Part shown: in pieces, positions 1 to 8,167 of the stretch
How positions within the stretch are numbered: position 1 is the stretch's first letter
How the letters are laid out: each line of letters opens with the position of its first letter
DNA from: Caproiciproducens sp. CPB-2
Lineage (GTDB): Bacteria > Bacillota > Clostridia > Oscillospirales > Acutalibacteraceae
NCBI RefSeq assembly: GCF_036287215.1
Contig: NZ_CP142860.1
Span: 62,001-126,000, forward strand
Length of the DNA stretch: 64,000 nt
Direction: 5' to 3'
Notes under the pieces: generated by a model
Told to the model about the DNA's origin: nothing
Database searches by the model: none
Seen by the model: only the letters and a program-made list of their open reading frames with translations
Program-made: the position numbers and the translations under genes

Positions 1-475
1 TTACGTACCGGAAGGAAGAAGGATTTTTCCGGAGCTGACAGTATTTGAAAATTTGCAAATGGGAGCTTATTCCAAAAAATACAGTCCGGCCGAATATAGA
101 AATAAAGTCGAAGAAGTGTATGAAATTTTTCCGAAGCTCAAGCAAAGATCCGCGCAGATGGGGGGCTCGCTGAGCGGAGGGGAACAGCAGATGCTTGCTA
201 TCGGCAGGGCGCTGATGGCTTCTCCAAAGCTGCTGCTGTTGGACGAACCGTCCCTGGGACTCGCCCCGATTATCATTGACGATATTTTTAACGTCATTAT
301 TGAAATCAACAAGCAAAAGCATATTCCCATCATACTTGTGGAACAAAACGCCTATATGGCGTTGAGCATCTCCACGAGAGCCTACATTTTGGAGATCGGC
401 GATATTAAATATCAGGGCGACGCCAAAGAACTCTCCGAAAGCTCCGTCATCAAAAAAGCGTATCTTGGGGGATAG
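1..475 (+). CDS. livF: Branched-chain amino acid ABC transporter ATP-binding protein LivF, 5' truncated by window edge
   Basis: The reading frame is open from base 2 and ends at a TAG at 473-475, so the start lies outside the window. Visible are the LivF-type Q-loop region (YVPEGRRIFPELTVFENL), the ABC signature LSGGEQQMLAIGRAL and a Walker B of the form LLLLDEPSLGLAP, followed by the short C-terminus usual for LivF, which is about 235 residues in full. LivF is one of two cytoplasmic ATPases that power high-affinity Leu/Ile/Val uptake with LivG, LivH, LivM and a binding protein. In anaerobes such systems may carry other small amides or acids. The next gene is a LarA-like protein 46 bases downstream, so the transporter may serve that pathway; this is inference only. 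Confidence 0.9.
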   Translation, partial: YVPEGRRIFPELTVFENLQMGAYSKKYSPAEYRNKVEEVYEIFPKLKQRSAQMGGSLSGGEQQMLAIGRALMASPKLLLLDEPSLGLAPIIIDDIFNVIIEINKQKHIPIILVEQNAYMALSISTRAYILEIGDIKYQGDAKELSESSVIKKAYLGG

Positions 476-521
476 TGATCCAATTGTTATAGGGAATTTT
501 TCAATTAAAGGGTGAGCTTCT

Positions 522-1817
522 GTGTATATCGATTTTCCTCCGGCAGACGTCCTCGTGCGCGGCATGGATCAAATCAGGATTCCCTCTATGGTTACCGTTG
601 AACAAAAATATGATCCGGCGAATATCCGGGATATTTCTTCTCATATCCGCCGCCAAATGGAAGACAATCTGAAAAACAAAGGACAGTATTGGAATAAAAG
701 ACTCTGCCTGACGGTTGGAAGCCGGGGAATTCCCCATCTTGACCGGATCGTCCGTACCGTATGCGACATCCTGAAAGAATGGGGAGCAAAACCGTTTATT
801 ATCCCCGCGATGGGCAGCCACGGCGGCGCTACGGCCGACGGGCAAAAGGAAGTGCTGGCCGGCTACAACATTACGGAGGACAGTATGGGGGTCCCCGTCC
901 TGTCCTCCATGGATGTTGTGGAATATGCGCGATTGGATGACGGTACAAAGCTGTACTGTGACAAATACGCCAGCGAATCAGACGGCATTATCCTGCTGAA
1001 CAAGGTAAAGCCCCATACGGATTTTCGCGGCGCGCACGAGAGCGGGCTGGCAAAAATGATCGCGATCGGCCTTGCCAAGCATATCGGCGCTTCTTCCTTC
1101 CACCGGGTGGGCCTGGACCGATTTGCCGGGCTGATCCCAAAGGCCGCCGGGAAATTTCTAAAGCTGATGCCGGTTGCCTTCGGCATTGGGATCGTTCAGA
1201 ACGCCTATGATGAGCTTTGCGCGATCGAAGTCATGGAAAAAGAAAAGATTATGGAGAAAGACAGGGAATTGCTTGTCCTTGCCAAAGAAAAAATCGCAAA
1301 GTTCAAGTTTGACGAATTGGATGTGCTGATTATTGATGAAATCGGCAAAAACATAAGCGGAATGGGATTTGATCCCAACATTGTGGGAAGAAACAATTCC
1401 GGGACCCGTGATTTTTCAAAAATTCTCCGTTTGCAGAAGCTGTTTATCCGGGGCCTTTCCGAAGAATCCCATCATAACGGAGCCGGGATCGCTTCGGCGG
1501 ACGTAACGACAAGGCAATGCCTTCGGAGCGTTGACTGGGGTACGACCTGGACGAATATGATCACCGCGACAACGCTGAACGGAGGAAGGATCCCCCTGTA
1601 TATGAACAACGACAGGCAGGCGATATTGCTTGCCATCCGCACCTGCAACGGAATCGATTTTGAGGATGTAACGCTTGCGCGGATCAAGAACACGCTTTCC
1701 ATGAACGAAATTGAAATTTCACAATCATTATATAATAAAATAAAAGATAGAAAGGATATTCATTTGATCCGGGGACCTCATGAAATGCGCTTTGACGAGC
1801 ATGACAATTTAATATAA
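522..1817 (+). CDS. LarA-like (DUF2088, nickel-dependent lactate racemase family) protein
   Basis: A 431-residue protein related to LarA, the lactate racemase that uses a nickel-pincer nucleotide cofactor. The family landmarks are present: MGSHGGATADGQ at about residues 97-108 (His100), the NKVKPHTDFRG stretch at 160-170 (Lys163, His165), Lys178 and the later His187 and His194. These positions resemble the His and Lys residues that hold the cofactor in LarA. It starts with GTG behind AAAGGGTG. It lies directly after livF, with no larB, larC or larE genes for cofactor synthesis in the window. Many DUF2088 proteins are not lactate racemases and act on other 2-hydroxy acids, so the substrate is unknown. 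The family assignment is good, the reaction is not. Confidence 0.75.
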   Translation: MYIDFPPADVLVRGMDQIRIPSMVTVEQKYDPANIRDISSHIRRQMEDNLKNKGQYWNKRLCLTVGSRGIPHLDRIVRTVCDILKEWGAKPFIIPAMGSHGGATADGQKEVLAGYNITEDSMGVPVLSSMDVVEYARLDDGTKLYCDKYASESDGIILLNKVKPHTDFRGAHESGLAKMIAIGLAKHIGASSFHRVGLDRFAGLIPKAAGKFLKLMPVAFGIGIVQNAYDELCAIEVMEKEKIMEKDRELLVLAKEKIAKFKFDELDVLIIDEIGKNISGMGFDPNIVGRNNSGTRDFSKILRLQKLFIRGLSEESHHNGAGIASADVTTRQCLRSVDWGTTWTNMITATTLNGGRIPLYMNNDRQAILLAIRTCNGIDFEDVTLARIKNTLSMNEIEISQSLYNKIKDRKDIHLIRGPHEMRFDEHDNLI

Positions 1818-1941
1818 CGCTATGCCCCCGTGATCCAAACTTGCGCTTCGCCTTTTTTTATTGTATGCTATCCTTAAAACAGCAAAGAATATTCAGATCG
1901 CCGCATTTTTATGATCTGTCAGATACAAGGTGGTGCGCCGC

Positions 1942-2523
1942 ATGTCCCAGACAACCAAACGGGCTTTGGAAGCTTCCCTGAAAAACCTGCTGCTCCAAAA
2001 GCCGCTGGATAAGATAACGATCAATGATATTGCGGAGGACTGCGGCATCAGCCGCATGACCTTCTATTACCATTTCAGGGATATTTTCGATCTGGTGGAA
2101 TGGTCGTGCGTAGAGGACGCGACCAAGGCTCTGGAGGGGAAAAAGACATACGATACCTGGCAGCAGGGATTTTTGCAGATCTTTGAAGCGGTGCTTGCCA
2201 ACAAGCCGTTCATCATGAATGTCTATCATTCCGTCAGCCGGGAACAGGTGGAAATCTATCTGTACAGGCTGACCTACGACCTCCTGATCGGCGTCGTCGA
2301 AGAAAAGGCGGAGGGCATGTCCGTCCGTGACGAGGATAAAAAGTTCATTGCGGATTTCTACAAATACGGATTCGTTGGGCTGATGCTGGACTGGATCAAA
2401 AACGGCATGAAAGAGGAGCCCCAGACGATCATCGACCGGCTCAGCTCGCTGGTTCACGGCAATCTCACCTCTGCTTTGGACAACTACCGCACGGATATTC
2501 CTTTATCAAAACGCCCGGAATGA
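1942..2523 (+). CDS. TetR/AcrR family transcriptional regulator (DhaS-like C-terminal domain)
   Basis: A TetR regulator of 193 residues. The N-terminal helix-turn-helix reads KITINDIAEDCGISRMTFYYHF, followed by an all-helical ligand domain of the DhaS/TetR_C_8 kind. The ATG at 1942 is preferred because AAGGTGG sits 8 bases upstream; an in-frame GTG at 1930 overlaps that ribosome binding site. The gene is followed by its own terminator and then by oleate hydratase on the same strand. A GTTTC-A-GAAAC palindrome lies just after the likely -10 box of that gene. A role as repressor of oleate hydratase, responding to a fatty acid or similar ligand, is inferred from this arrangement. Confidence 0.82.
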   Translation: MSQTTKRALEASLKNLLLQKPLDKITINDIAEDCGISRMTFYYHFRDIFDLVEWSCVEDATKALEGKKTYDTWQQGFLQIFEAVLANKPFIMNVYHSVSREQVEIYLYRLTYDLLIGVVEEKAEGMSVRDEDKKFIADFYKYGFVGLMLDWIKNGMKEEPQTIIDRLSSLVHGNLTSALDNYRTDIPLSKRPE

Positions 2524-2542
2524 TCAAACTTTTTACAATTTT

Positions 2543-2577
2543 CGCGCCGTGATGAAATTTTCATCACAGCGCGTTTT
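2543..2577 (+). terminator. Intrinsic terminator after the tetR gene
   Basis: A near-perfect hairpin: CGCGC, one mismatch, then GTGATGAAA paired with TTTCATCAC and GCGCG, followed by TTTT. It starts 20 bases after the TetR stop codon. Confidence 0.75.
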
Positions 2578-2607
2578 CTGTTTATGGAAACCCTCCGCCG
2601 GAATGGA

Positions 2608-2625
2608 TACAATAGTTTCAGAAAC
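2608..2625 (+). promoter_or_regulatory. Candidate -10 box and TetR operator upstream of oleate hydratase
   Basis: TACAAT at 2608-2613 could be a -10 box; no good -35 box is seen 17 bases upstream. It is followed at once by the palindrome GTTTC-A-GAAAC (2615-2625), a position where a bound repressor would block initiation. The link to the adjacent TetR protein is inference. Confidence 0.4.
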
Positions 2626-2648
2626 CAAAACAAACGGAGGTAACTTTT

Positions 2649-4424
2649 ATGTATTATTCCAGCGGGAATTATGAAGCGTTCGCGCGCCCGGTTAAGCCGG
2701 AAGGCGTCGATCACAAGTCCGCGTACCTTGTAGGCTCCGGCCTCGCCGCGCTGGCAGCCGCCTGTTTCCTTGTCCGCGACGGGCAGATGAAGGGCAGCCG
2801 TGTCCACATTCTGGAAAAGGACCCGATCCCGGGCGGCGCCTGCGACGGATATCTCTATGAGAATCTGGGCTATGTCATGCGCGGCGGACGGGAAATGGAC
2901 AACCATTTCGAGTGCATGTGGGACCTGTTCCGCTCCATTCCGTCTATCGAGACGGAAGGAATCAGCGTGCTCGACGAGTACTACTGGCTGAACAAGAAGG
3001 ACCCGAACTATTCGCTGATGCGCGCGACGGTCAACCGCGGGGAGGACGCGCACACCGACAAAAAATTCGGGCTTTCGGATCAGGGCGCGGAGGAGATCAT
3101 GAAGCTGTTCTTCACTCCCGACGAAGAGCTTTACAATAAGCGCATCGACGAATATTTCAGCAGCGAGGTCCTGAACTCCAGTTTCTGGATGTACTGGCGC
3201 ACGATGTTCGCCTTTGAAAACTGGCATTCCGCTCTGGAAATGAAGCTGTATATCAAACGCTTTATCCACCATGTGGGCGGCCTTCCCGATTTCACGGCGC
3301 TGCGTTTTACCAAATACAATCAGTACGAGTCGATGATCCAGCCCATGATCAAATACCTGGAATCCAACGGGGTGCAGTTCCACTACGGCACCAGGGTCGT
3401 CAATGTGGAGTTCGATATTCAGAAGGACAGAAAAACGGCGAAGCGCGTGATCGTCCTTCACGACGGCAAGACGGAGAATATCGATCTGACCGAGGACGAT
3501 CTGATCTTTATCACCAACGGCGGCTGCGTGGAGAATTCCTCCCTCGGCGGCCAGAACGAGCCCGCTCCGTTCAACACGGAGATCAAAGCGGGCGGCGGCT
3601 GGGATATGTGGCGGAAGATCGCCGCACAGGATCCGGCCTTCGGCCATCCGGACAAATTCTGCCATAATCCGGAACAGAGCAACTGGATGAGCGCCACCGT
3701 CACCACCCTGGACGGCGAGCTGCCGCCGTATATTCAGAAAATCTGCAGGCGCGACCCGTTTTCCGGGAAGGTGGTCACCGGCGGGATCGTCACGGCAAAG
3801 GATTCCAACTGGCTTTTAAGCTGGACGTTCAACCGCCAGCCGCAGTTCCGCTCCCAGCCGAAGGGGCAGCTTGTGGGCTGGATTTACGGCCTGTTCAGCG
3901 ACAAGCCCGGCAATTACGTCAAAAAAAGCATGCGGGAATGCACCGGTAAGGAAATCTGCATGGAGTGGCTGTATCATATGGGAGTACCGGAATCCGAAAT
4001 CCCCGCGCTTGCCGAAAAGAGTGCCAACACGATTCCCTGCATGATGCCGTACATCACCGCGTTCTTCATGCCCAGGGCAAAAGGGGACCGTCCTCTGGTC
4101 GTTCCGAAGGGCGCCGTCAATTTCGCTTTCCTCGGTCAGTTCGCCGAGACCGCGCGCGACACCATTTTCACCACCGAATATTCCATCCGCACCGGCATGG
4201 AAGCGGTGTATACCCTGCTGAACGTCGACCGCGGCGTGCCGGAGGTCTGGGGCAGCGTGTATGACGTCCGGGACCTGCTGAATTCCACCGTATCCTTGCG
4301 CGACGGCAAGAAAATGACCGATATGGAGCTTGGGTTCAAAGAGAGGCTTGCCATGAAGCTGCTTCTGAAAAAAACCGAAGGCACCGACATTGAAAAGCTT
4401 CTGAAAGAGCATCACGTGGTTTAA
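2649..4424 (+). CDS. ohyA: Oleate hydratase (FAD-dependent, myosin-cross-reactive antigen family)
   Basis: A 591-residue oleate hydratase (EC 4.2.1.53), which adds water to the cis-9 double bond of oleate and related unsaturated fatty acids to give 10-hydroxy acids. In gut Firmicutes it protects against membrane-damaging fatty acids. The FAD-binding dinucleotide fold is at GSGLAALAAA (about 29-38). The active-site stretch MRGGREMDNHFE (about 77-88) contains the family's catalytic Glu at about 82. Length and layout match the family throughout. The start at ATG 2649 has ACGGAGG 8 bases upstream. The gene stands alone between terminators and probably answers to the upstream TetR protein. Confidence 0.95.
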   Translation: MYYSSGNYEAFARPVKPEGVDHKSAYLVGSGLAALAAACFLVRDGQMKGSRVHILEKDPIPGGACDGYLYENLGYVMRGGREMDNHFECMWDLFRSIPSIETEGISVLDEYYWLNKKDPNYSLMRATVNRGEDAHTDKKFGLSDQGAEEIMKLFFTPDEELYNKRIDEYFSSEVLNSSFWMYWRTMFAFENWHSALEMKLYIKRFIHHVGGLPDFTALRFTKYNQYESMIQPMIKYLESNGVQFHYGTRVVNVEFDIQKDRKTAKRVIVLHDGKTENIDLTEDDLIFITNGGCVENSSLGGQNEPAPFNTEIKAGGGWDMWRKIAAQDPAFGHPDKFCHNPEQSNWMSATVTTLDGELPPYIQKICRRDPFSGKVVTGGIVTAKDSNWLLSWTFNRQPQFRSQPKGQLVGWIYGLFSDKPGNYVKKSMRECTGKEICMEWLYHMGVPESEIPALAEKSANTIPCMMPYITAFFMPRAKGDRPLVVPKGAVNFAFLGQFAETARDTIFTTEYSIRTGMEAVYTLLNVDRGVPEVWGSVYDVRDLLNSTVSLRDGKKMTDMELGFKERLAMKLLLKKTEGTDIEKLLKEHHVV

Positions 4425-4437
4425 GATATGATTGAAA

Positions 4438-4473
4438 TCACGCCCCTGCGGTCCGACGGCCGCAGGGGCGTGA
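4438..4473. terminator. Bidirectional hairpin between oleate hydratase and the usp gene
   Basis: A perfect 14-bp stem (TCACGCCCCTGCGG and its complement) with an 8-base loop lies between two convergent genes. The T-runs on either side are weak. Confidence 0.65.
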
Positions 4474-4491
4474 TATATCCAAAGCCGCCGG

Positions 4492-5274
4492 TTATTCATC
4501 CAGGCTTTCAAACCGCGCGATATAGTGAAATTTCAGCAGAGACGTCATACTCGGGTTGACGACCTCGATTTGGTCGAGCTGACGGAATGCAATGCCCGCT
4601 TCCAGACGGATTTCTCTTTCCTCTCCTTTTTTCAGGTCATAATGCTCCGGCTGGCCGTTTTGCAGCGGGGCGGACCATGTGCCGCCGTCCGGGTCGTAGG
4701 CGCTGTGGTTCAGGCGCAGCTTTCCCTCCAGCACCGTGATGCTGTACACGCATTTTCCTGCCTGCACCGGAAGCAGGCAGGAACTGGGCCGGAAGCTCAT
4801 CTGGCCGCTCAGCGTAACGATATCGTCCATATGCCGGCATTTCAGCACATTCCCCGGCGATTTTTCACTGGACACATTTTCCGGCACGATCATGACGATG
4901 CATTTCGCGTATTTTACGACATAGGCTGCAACCGAGCCGATTTTCTGGGACAGGCCGGTCTTTGTGGATTTTGTCATCACGATAATATCGATTTCATCCT
5001 GCTCTGCACATTCAAGGATCTGATCGCCGGCCCGCCCGAAAACGACCTGCTTTCGCACGGGATAGCCCGGCAGCTGTCCGGCTACCGCGTCCAAGGTGGA
5101 TTTCAGCTGCGCTTTGGATTTTTGCAGTTCCTCTTCCGAATACATCGTTTCCGTGTCTTCCCGGACCATAAGCAGTACGATGCTCACATCCTCCGGCGTA
5201 TAGAGCGATTTGATCAGATCGACCGCCTGCAGGCTCCGCGCTGTTCCGTCGATCGGAAGTAAAACCCTTCTCAT
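4492..5274 (-). CDS. Universal stress protein (UspA family) with an extra C-terminal domain
   Basis: The first 140 or so residues form a UspA fold: MRRVLLPIDGTARSLQAVDL at the start, and a phosphate-binding-like segment near VMTKSTKTGLSQKIGSVAAY. A normal Usp ends there. This one continues for about 115 residues (from about 145 to 260) in a beta-rich extension that I do not recognise. GGAGGTG precedes the ATG. The gene lies 56 bases after the second crcB on the same strand with no terminator between them, so it is probably the third gene of the fluoride-induced operon. Usp proteins often bind ATP or AMP and help in stress survival; the specific role here is unknown. Confidence 0.8.
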   Translation of the reverse strand: MRRVLLPIDGTARSLQAVDLIKSLYTPEDVSIVLLMVREDTETMYSEEELQKSKAQLKSTLDAVAGQLPGYPVRKQVVFGRAGDQILECAEQDEIDIIVMTKSTKTGLSQKIGSVAAYVVKYAKCIVMIVPENVSSEKSPGNVLKCRHMDDIVTLSGQMSFRPSSCLLPVQAGKCVYSITVLEGKLRLNHSAYDPDGGTWSAPLQNGQPEHYDLKKGEEREIRLEAGIAFRQLDQIEVVNPSMTSLLKFHYIARFESLDE

Positions 5275-5330
5275 AACAACACCTCCGTAAACTCAATGAT
5301 TTCCGGGAAAACGGCGTCCCCCGGCTCGTT

Positions 5331-5687
5331 TTAAAAAAGCTTCCCCGTTGTGTAACCCATCGAAAAACAAAGAAGTCCGGCTGCCAGCGACAATACGATA
5401 AACAGGAGGGACTCCCTGACGGCGTCGTGCTGCATGAGCTGCACGCTTTCAACGGTAAAGGTGGAAAAGGTGGTAAAGGCGCCGCAAAAGCCGTCGCCCA
5501 GAAGCAGATAGGAATTTCCGCTGATGCCCAGCCCGCAAAAAATTCCCAGGAGGAATGCGCCCGACAGGTTGATAAAAAAGGTACCGAAGGGAAAGGTGTG
5601 ATTTTTTCTTTTTGAAAAGGCGGCTCCGATCTGATAGCGGGCGATTGCGCCGCAGACGCCGCCGACGCTCAGTAGGACGAAATCCAT
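5331..5687 (-). CDS. crcB: Fluoride channel/exporter CrcB (Fluc), second subunit
   Basis: A 118-residue small membrane protein of the CrcB/Fluc family, which lets fluoride leave the cell through dual-topology dimers. Conserved features are GGVCGAIARYQIGA at the N-terminus, FINLSGAFLLG in the second helix, and GFCGAFTTFSTFTVE carrying the phenylalanines and hydroxyl residues that line the fluoride path. Four membrane helices are expected. The start codon overlaps the stop codon of the upstream crcB by one base (TGATG), and GGAGG lies 8 bases before it. Two adjacent crcB genes usually make a heterodimer with opposite topologies, and that is the likely arrangement here. Confidence 0.92.
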   Translation of the reverse strand: MDFVLLSVGGVCGAIARYQIGAAFSKRKNHTFPFGTFFINLSGAFLLGIFCGLGISGNSYLLLGDGFCGAFTTFSTFTVESVQLMQHDAVRESLLFIVLSLAAGLLCFSMGYTTGKLF

Positions 5688-6076
5688 CAGGCGCGCCTCC
5701 GTTCCATCCGCTTTGCGGTTCTGATCCCGAGCCACGCGGCGGCAAGGCCCGGCAGGACGGAAGCAAAAACGTAAACCGCCGAAAGAAGGACATTTCCGGA
5801 AAGGCCCAGCAAAACAGCTTCTTTGCAAAGGGTTGAAAACGTGGTATATCCTCCCAGCAGGCCCGTGGTGATACCCAGGCGCACTTCGGCGCTCACCGGG
5901 AATTTTTTTGCAAACAGGATGGTCAGAAAGCCTAATAAAAAGCTCCCGCTCACGTTAATCAGGATCGTGAGAATGGGACGGTAAAGTTCGTCAAAGGGCA
6001 GAGGAAGCTGATGGACCACGCACCTCAGGATGGTTCCGGCCGCCCCTCCGACCGCGACAGCGATATTTTTTTTCAT
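5687..6076 (-). CDS. crcB: Fluoride channel/exporter CrcB (Fluc), first subunit
   Basis: A 129-residue CrcB protein, first gene behind the leftward fluoride riboswitch. Landmarks are VGGAAGTILRCVV near the start, ILINVSGSFLLGFL, and GLLGGYTTFSTLCKEAVLL. It differs from its partner at the usual GFCG (GLLGG here) and RY (RC here) positions, which fits a heterodimer. The ATG at 6076 was chosen because the protein family begins there and GGGGGT lies upstream; the open frame extends further 5' only through the riboswitch. It is probably translationally coupled to the second crcB and followed by usp. Confidence 0.92.
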   Translation of the reverse strand: MKKNIAVAVGGAAGTILRCVVHQLPLPFDELYRPILTILINVSGSFLLGFLTILFAKKFPVSAEVRLGITTGLLGGYTTFSTLCKEAVLLGLSGNVLLSAVYVFASVLPGLAAAWLGIRTAKRMERRRA

Positions 6077-6184
6077 AGATACCCCCAATTTGGCATTTCC
6101 ATTGCTGCGACCAGGCCTTATTTGCATTCCTGTTTTTACAAACAGGGCCTGAACTGTAAATTTTTCTGTTTTGCGGAAGGGGAA

Positions 6185-6272
6185 AATAAAAAGCTGACCA
6201 CTTCCTATGATTCCCATAGAAGTCATCAGCTGAAAAGCAATTTTAGCAGCGCTAAGGGAGAACTTCATTCCC
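6185..6272 (-). ncRNA. Fluoride riboswitch (crcB motif) with intrinsic terminator, leftward copy
   Basis: Read on the minus strand from 6272, the RNA begins GGGAATGAAGTTCTCCC and ends its aptamer with CTGATGACTTCTAT, the two signature halves of the crcB motif. The 3' aptamer strand (from about 6231) can instead pair with TCATAGGAAGTGGTCAGCT to make a roughly 17-bp terminator hairpin followed by TTTTTATTTT (to 6185). Fluoride binding should hold the aptamer, prevent the terminator and allow crcB-crcB-usp expression. A sigma-A promoter lies just upstream. Confidence 0.93.
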
Positions 6273-6280
6273 GTTTCTGC

Positions 6281-6309
6281 ATTATAGCAAATTATGACGG
6301 ATTTTTCAA
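6281..6309 (-). promoter_or_regulatory. Sigma-A promoter for the crcB-crcB-usp operon
   Basis: TTGAAA (6309-6304) and TATAAT (6286-6281) with a 17-base spacer. The predicted start point falls at the beginning of the fluoride aptamer. Confidence 0.85.
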
Positions 6310-6386
6310 CCTTTTCTCCGTTTGCGTACGGCTTATAAGGAAAAATGCAGGCAGGCGCCATCCACTGAACGGAATTTTATTGCCCA

Positions 6387-6415
6387 TTGATTTTTATAAA
6401 AGCATGTTCTATAAT
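6387..6415 (+). promoter_or_regulatory. Sigma-A promoter for the mutS-like operon
   Basis: TTGATT (6387-6392) and a perfect TATAAT (6410-6415) with a 17-base spacer; transcription would start at about 6422, the first base of the rightward fluoride aptamer. Confidence 0.85.
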
Positions 6416-6421
6416 AGCCTT

Positions 6422-6498
6422 GGGAATGAAGTACTCCCGCGGTAATACCGAAATGCGTGAAAGCTGATGACTTCTGTTTGGAAGCCATCGGCTTTTTT
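6422..6498 (+). ncRNA. Fluoride riboswitch (crcB motif) with intrinsic terminator, rightward copy
   Basis: The RNA begins GGGAATGAAGTACTCCC and ends its aptamer with AGCTGATGACTTCTG, matching the crcB-motif signatures and the leftward copy. The segment AGCTGATGACTTC (6462-6474) also forms one arm of a 13-bp terminator stem with GAAGCCATCGGCT (6481-6493), followed by TTTTTT. The mutually exclusive folds indicate fluoride-dependent antitermination. The controlled genes are the two MutS-like ATPases. Confidence 0.92.
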
Positions 6499-6585
6499 GT
6501 CGTTGTCAGGCTGTGGTGCCCGGAAAAGGCCGCGGCGGCAGCGCGGTGGCTTCCGCATCATAAAAAACAGGAAGAGGTGTGCAAT

Positions 6586-8163
6586 GTGTTTTACAGTATC
6601 TTATTTCCGGCTGAGGAGCAGTGGAAAAAACCGAGGAAGGAAGCTGCGCCGGACTGCTTCAGGGACCTTTATCTTGACCAGATCTTCCGGCCGATCCTGA
6701 ACAGCAGAAAAGAATACGGGCTCGAAGGCTTCTTCTACACTTCGCTTCGCGACAGCGATACCCTTATCTACCGGCAGAAAGTCATGCGGGAGCTGGAAGA
6801 CGACGGGCTGCGCGGATTCTTTTCCGATTTTTCACAATCCATCTATCGCCTCAGCCAATCCATGGAAACCATCAAAAAATCGCTCACGTCCGAAAACAGC
6901 TATGAAAATCATTATCTGACCAAGGGACGTCTGCTCGACTGTGCGGACAGCTACTGTACGGAGCTTGCCGGGCTGACAGACGGGCTGCGGGACCGGACGC
7001 TTTGCTCGGACGGCCTGCGCGGCTTTATGAAGTACCTGGCCGCCTATACCGGGACGGAGGCGTTCACGGAGCTTCGGGGACAGATCGGCCGGCTGCGCGA
7101 ACAGCTTTCTTCCGTGGAATACTGCATGCTGATCAAAAACGGGGTCCTCCGTGTCCGGAAATATGAGGGGCAGGAAGATCACAGTAAGGAAATTCTCAGG
7201 CTGTTCGACAAATTCCGCCAGGGGGACGGGACGGATTACCGCCGCAAGCTTTCCGAAGAACCGTACGCGCAGCATGTGGAGGCGGCCGTGCTGAATATGG
7301 TCGCCTCCTGGTACAGGGACATTTTTGAGAATCTGGACCATTTCTGTTTAAAATATCTTGATTTTATCGACCCGACCGTCGCGCGGTTTTCCCGTGAAAT
7401 TCAGTTCTACCTCTCCTGGCTGGAATATATCCGGCCGCATCGCGGGAAAGGGCTCCCGTTCTGTTACCCGAAATTGTGCGAAAACGCGGAACACCTTTAC
7501 GACAGGGACGGCTTTGATCTGGCTTTGGCTTCTTCCATGGGAGATGCCGGGCAGCCGGTGACGAATGATTTTGTGTTGAATACACCGGAGCGGATCATCG
7601 TCGTGACCGGGCCCAATCAGGGCGGAAAGACGACCTTTGCCCGTGCCTTCGGGCAGATCCATTATCTCTCCTGCCTGGGGCTGTGCGTGCCGGGAAGGGA
7701 GGCGGCGATCCTCCTTTTTGACAATATCCTCACCCATTTTGGGCGGGAGGAGGATTTGTCCACCCGGAACGGAAAGCTGCAGGACGATCTCGAGCGTCTT
7801 CACGAGCTTCTCGGGCGCGCTGCCTCCCGGAGCATCATCGTCATCAACGAGATTTTTTCCTCCACCACTTTGACGGACGCGCTGCTGCTGGGGGGCCGCA
7901 TGATGGACGCCCTTGCGAAGCTGGGCGCTCCCGCCGTGTGCGTCACCTTTATCGACGAGCTGGCCGCACACGGGGAGGAAACGGTCAGCATGATGAGCTC
8001 GGTCCGGGAGGACGACCCGGCGGTAAGGACTTTTCGGATTACCCGCAGGCCGCCCGACGGCCTTGCCTATGCGATGCACATCGCGGGAAAATACGGGCTG
8101 ACCTGTGAGCAGCTTTGCGAAAGGCTGAGCGGCGGACTCTGCGGCAGTCATAAGGGAGGCTGA
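6586..8163 (+). CDS. MutS-like ATPase without mismatch-recognition domain, first of tandem pair
   Basis: A 525-residue protein with the C-terminal MutS ATPase module: Walker A GPNQGGKTTFARA at about residue 342, and a Walker B ending VINEIFSSTT at about 416-425. The core and lever helices are present, but the N-terminal mismatch-binding domains of MutS are missing. The Walker B Asp is Asn (N421); the catalytic Glu follows. Start at GTG 6586, with GGAAGAGGTG 6 bases upstream; the frame is open further back into the riboswitch terminator, which cannot be coding. The gene is the first behind a fluoride riboswitch. Its function is unknown, and a role in DNA repair is only an inference from homology. 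Confidence 0.82.
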   Translation: MFYSILFPAEEQWKKPRKEAAPDCFRDLYLDQIFRPILNSRKEYGLEGFFYTSLRDSDTLIYRQKVMRELEDDGLRGFFSDFSQSIYRLSQSMETIKKSLTSENSYENHYLTKGRLLDCADSYCTELAGLTDGLRDRTLCSDGLRGFMKYLAAYTGTEAFTELRGQIGRLREQLSSVEYCMLIKNGVLRVRKYEGQEDHSKEILRLFDKFRQGDGTDYRRKLSEEPYAQHVEAAVLNMVASWYRDIFENLDHFCLKYLDFIDPTVARFSREIQFYLSWLEYIRPHRGKGLPFCYPKLCENAEHLYDRDGFDLALASSMGDAGQPVTNDFVLNTPERIIVVTGPNQGGKTTFARAFGQIHYLSCLGLCVPGREAAILLFDNILTHFGREEDLSTRNGKLQDDLERLHELLGRAASRSIIVINEIFSSTTLTDALLLGGRMMDALAKLGAPAVCVTFIDELAAHGEETVSMMSSVREDDPAVRTFRITRRPPDGLAYAMHIAGKYGLTCEQLCERLSGGLCGSHKGG

Positions 8164-8167
8164 AATT

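Noticed and set aside
6457..6585. Upstream extension of the first mutS-like frame to 6457
   Set aside because: It would begin inside the fluoride riboswitch and run through its terminator. The GTG at 6586 with GGAAGAGGTG is a better start.
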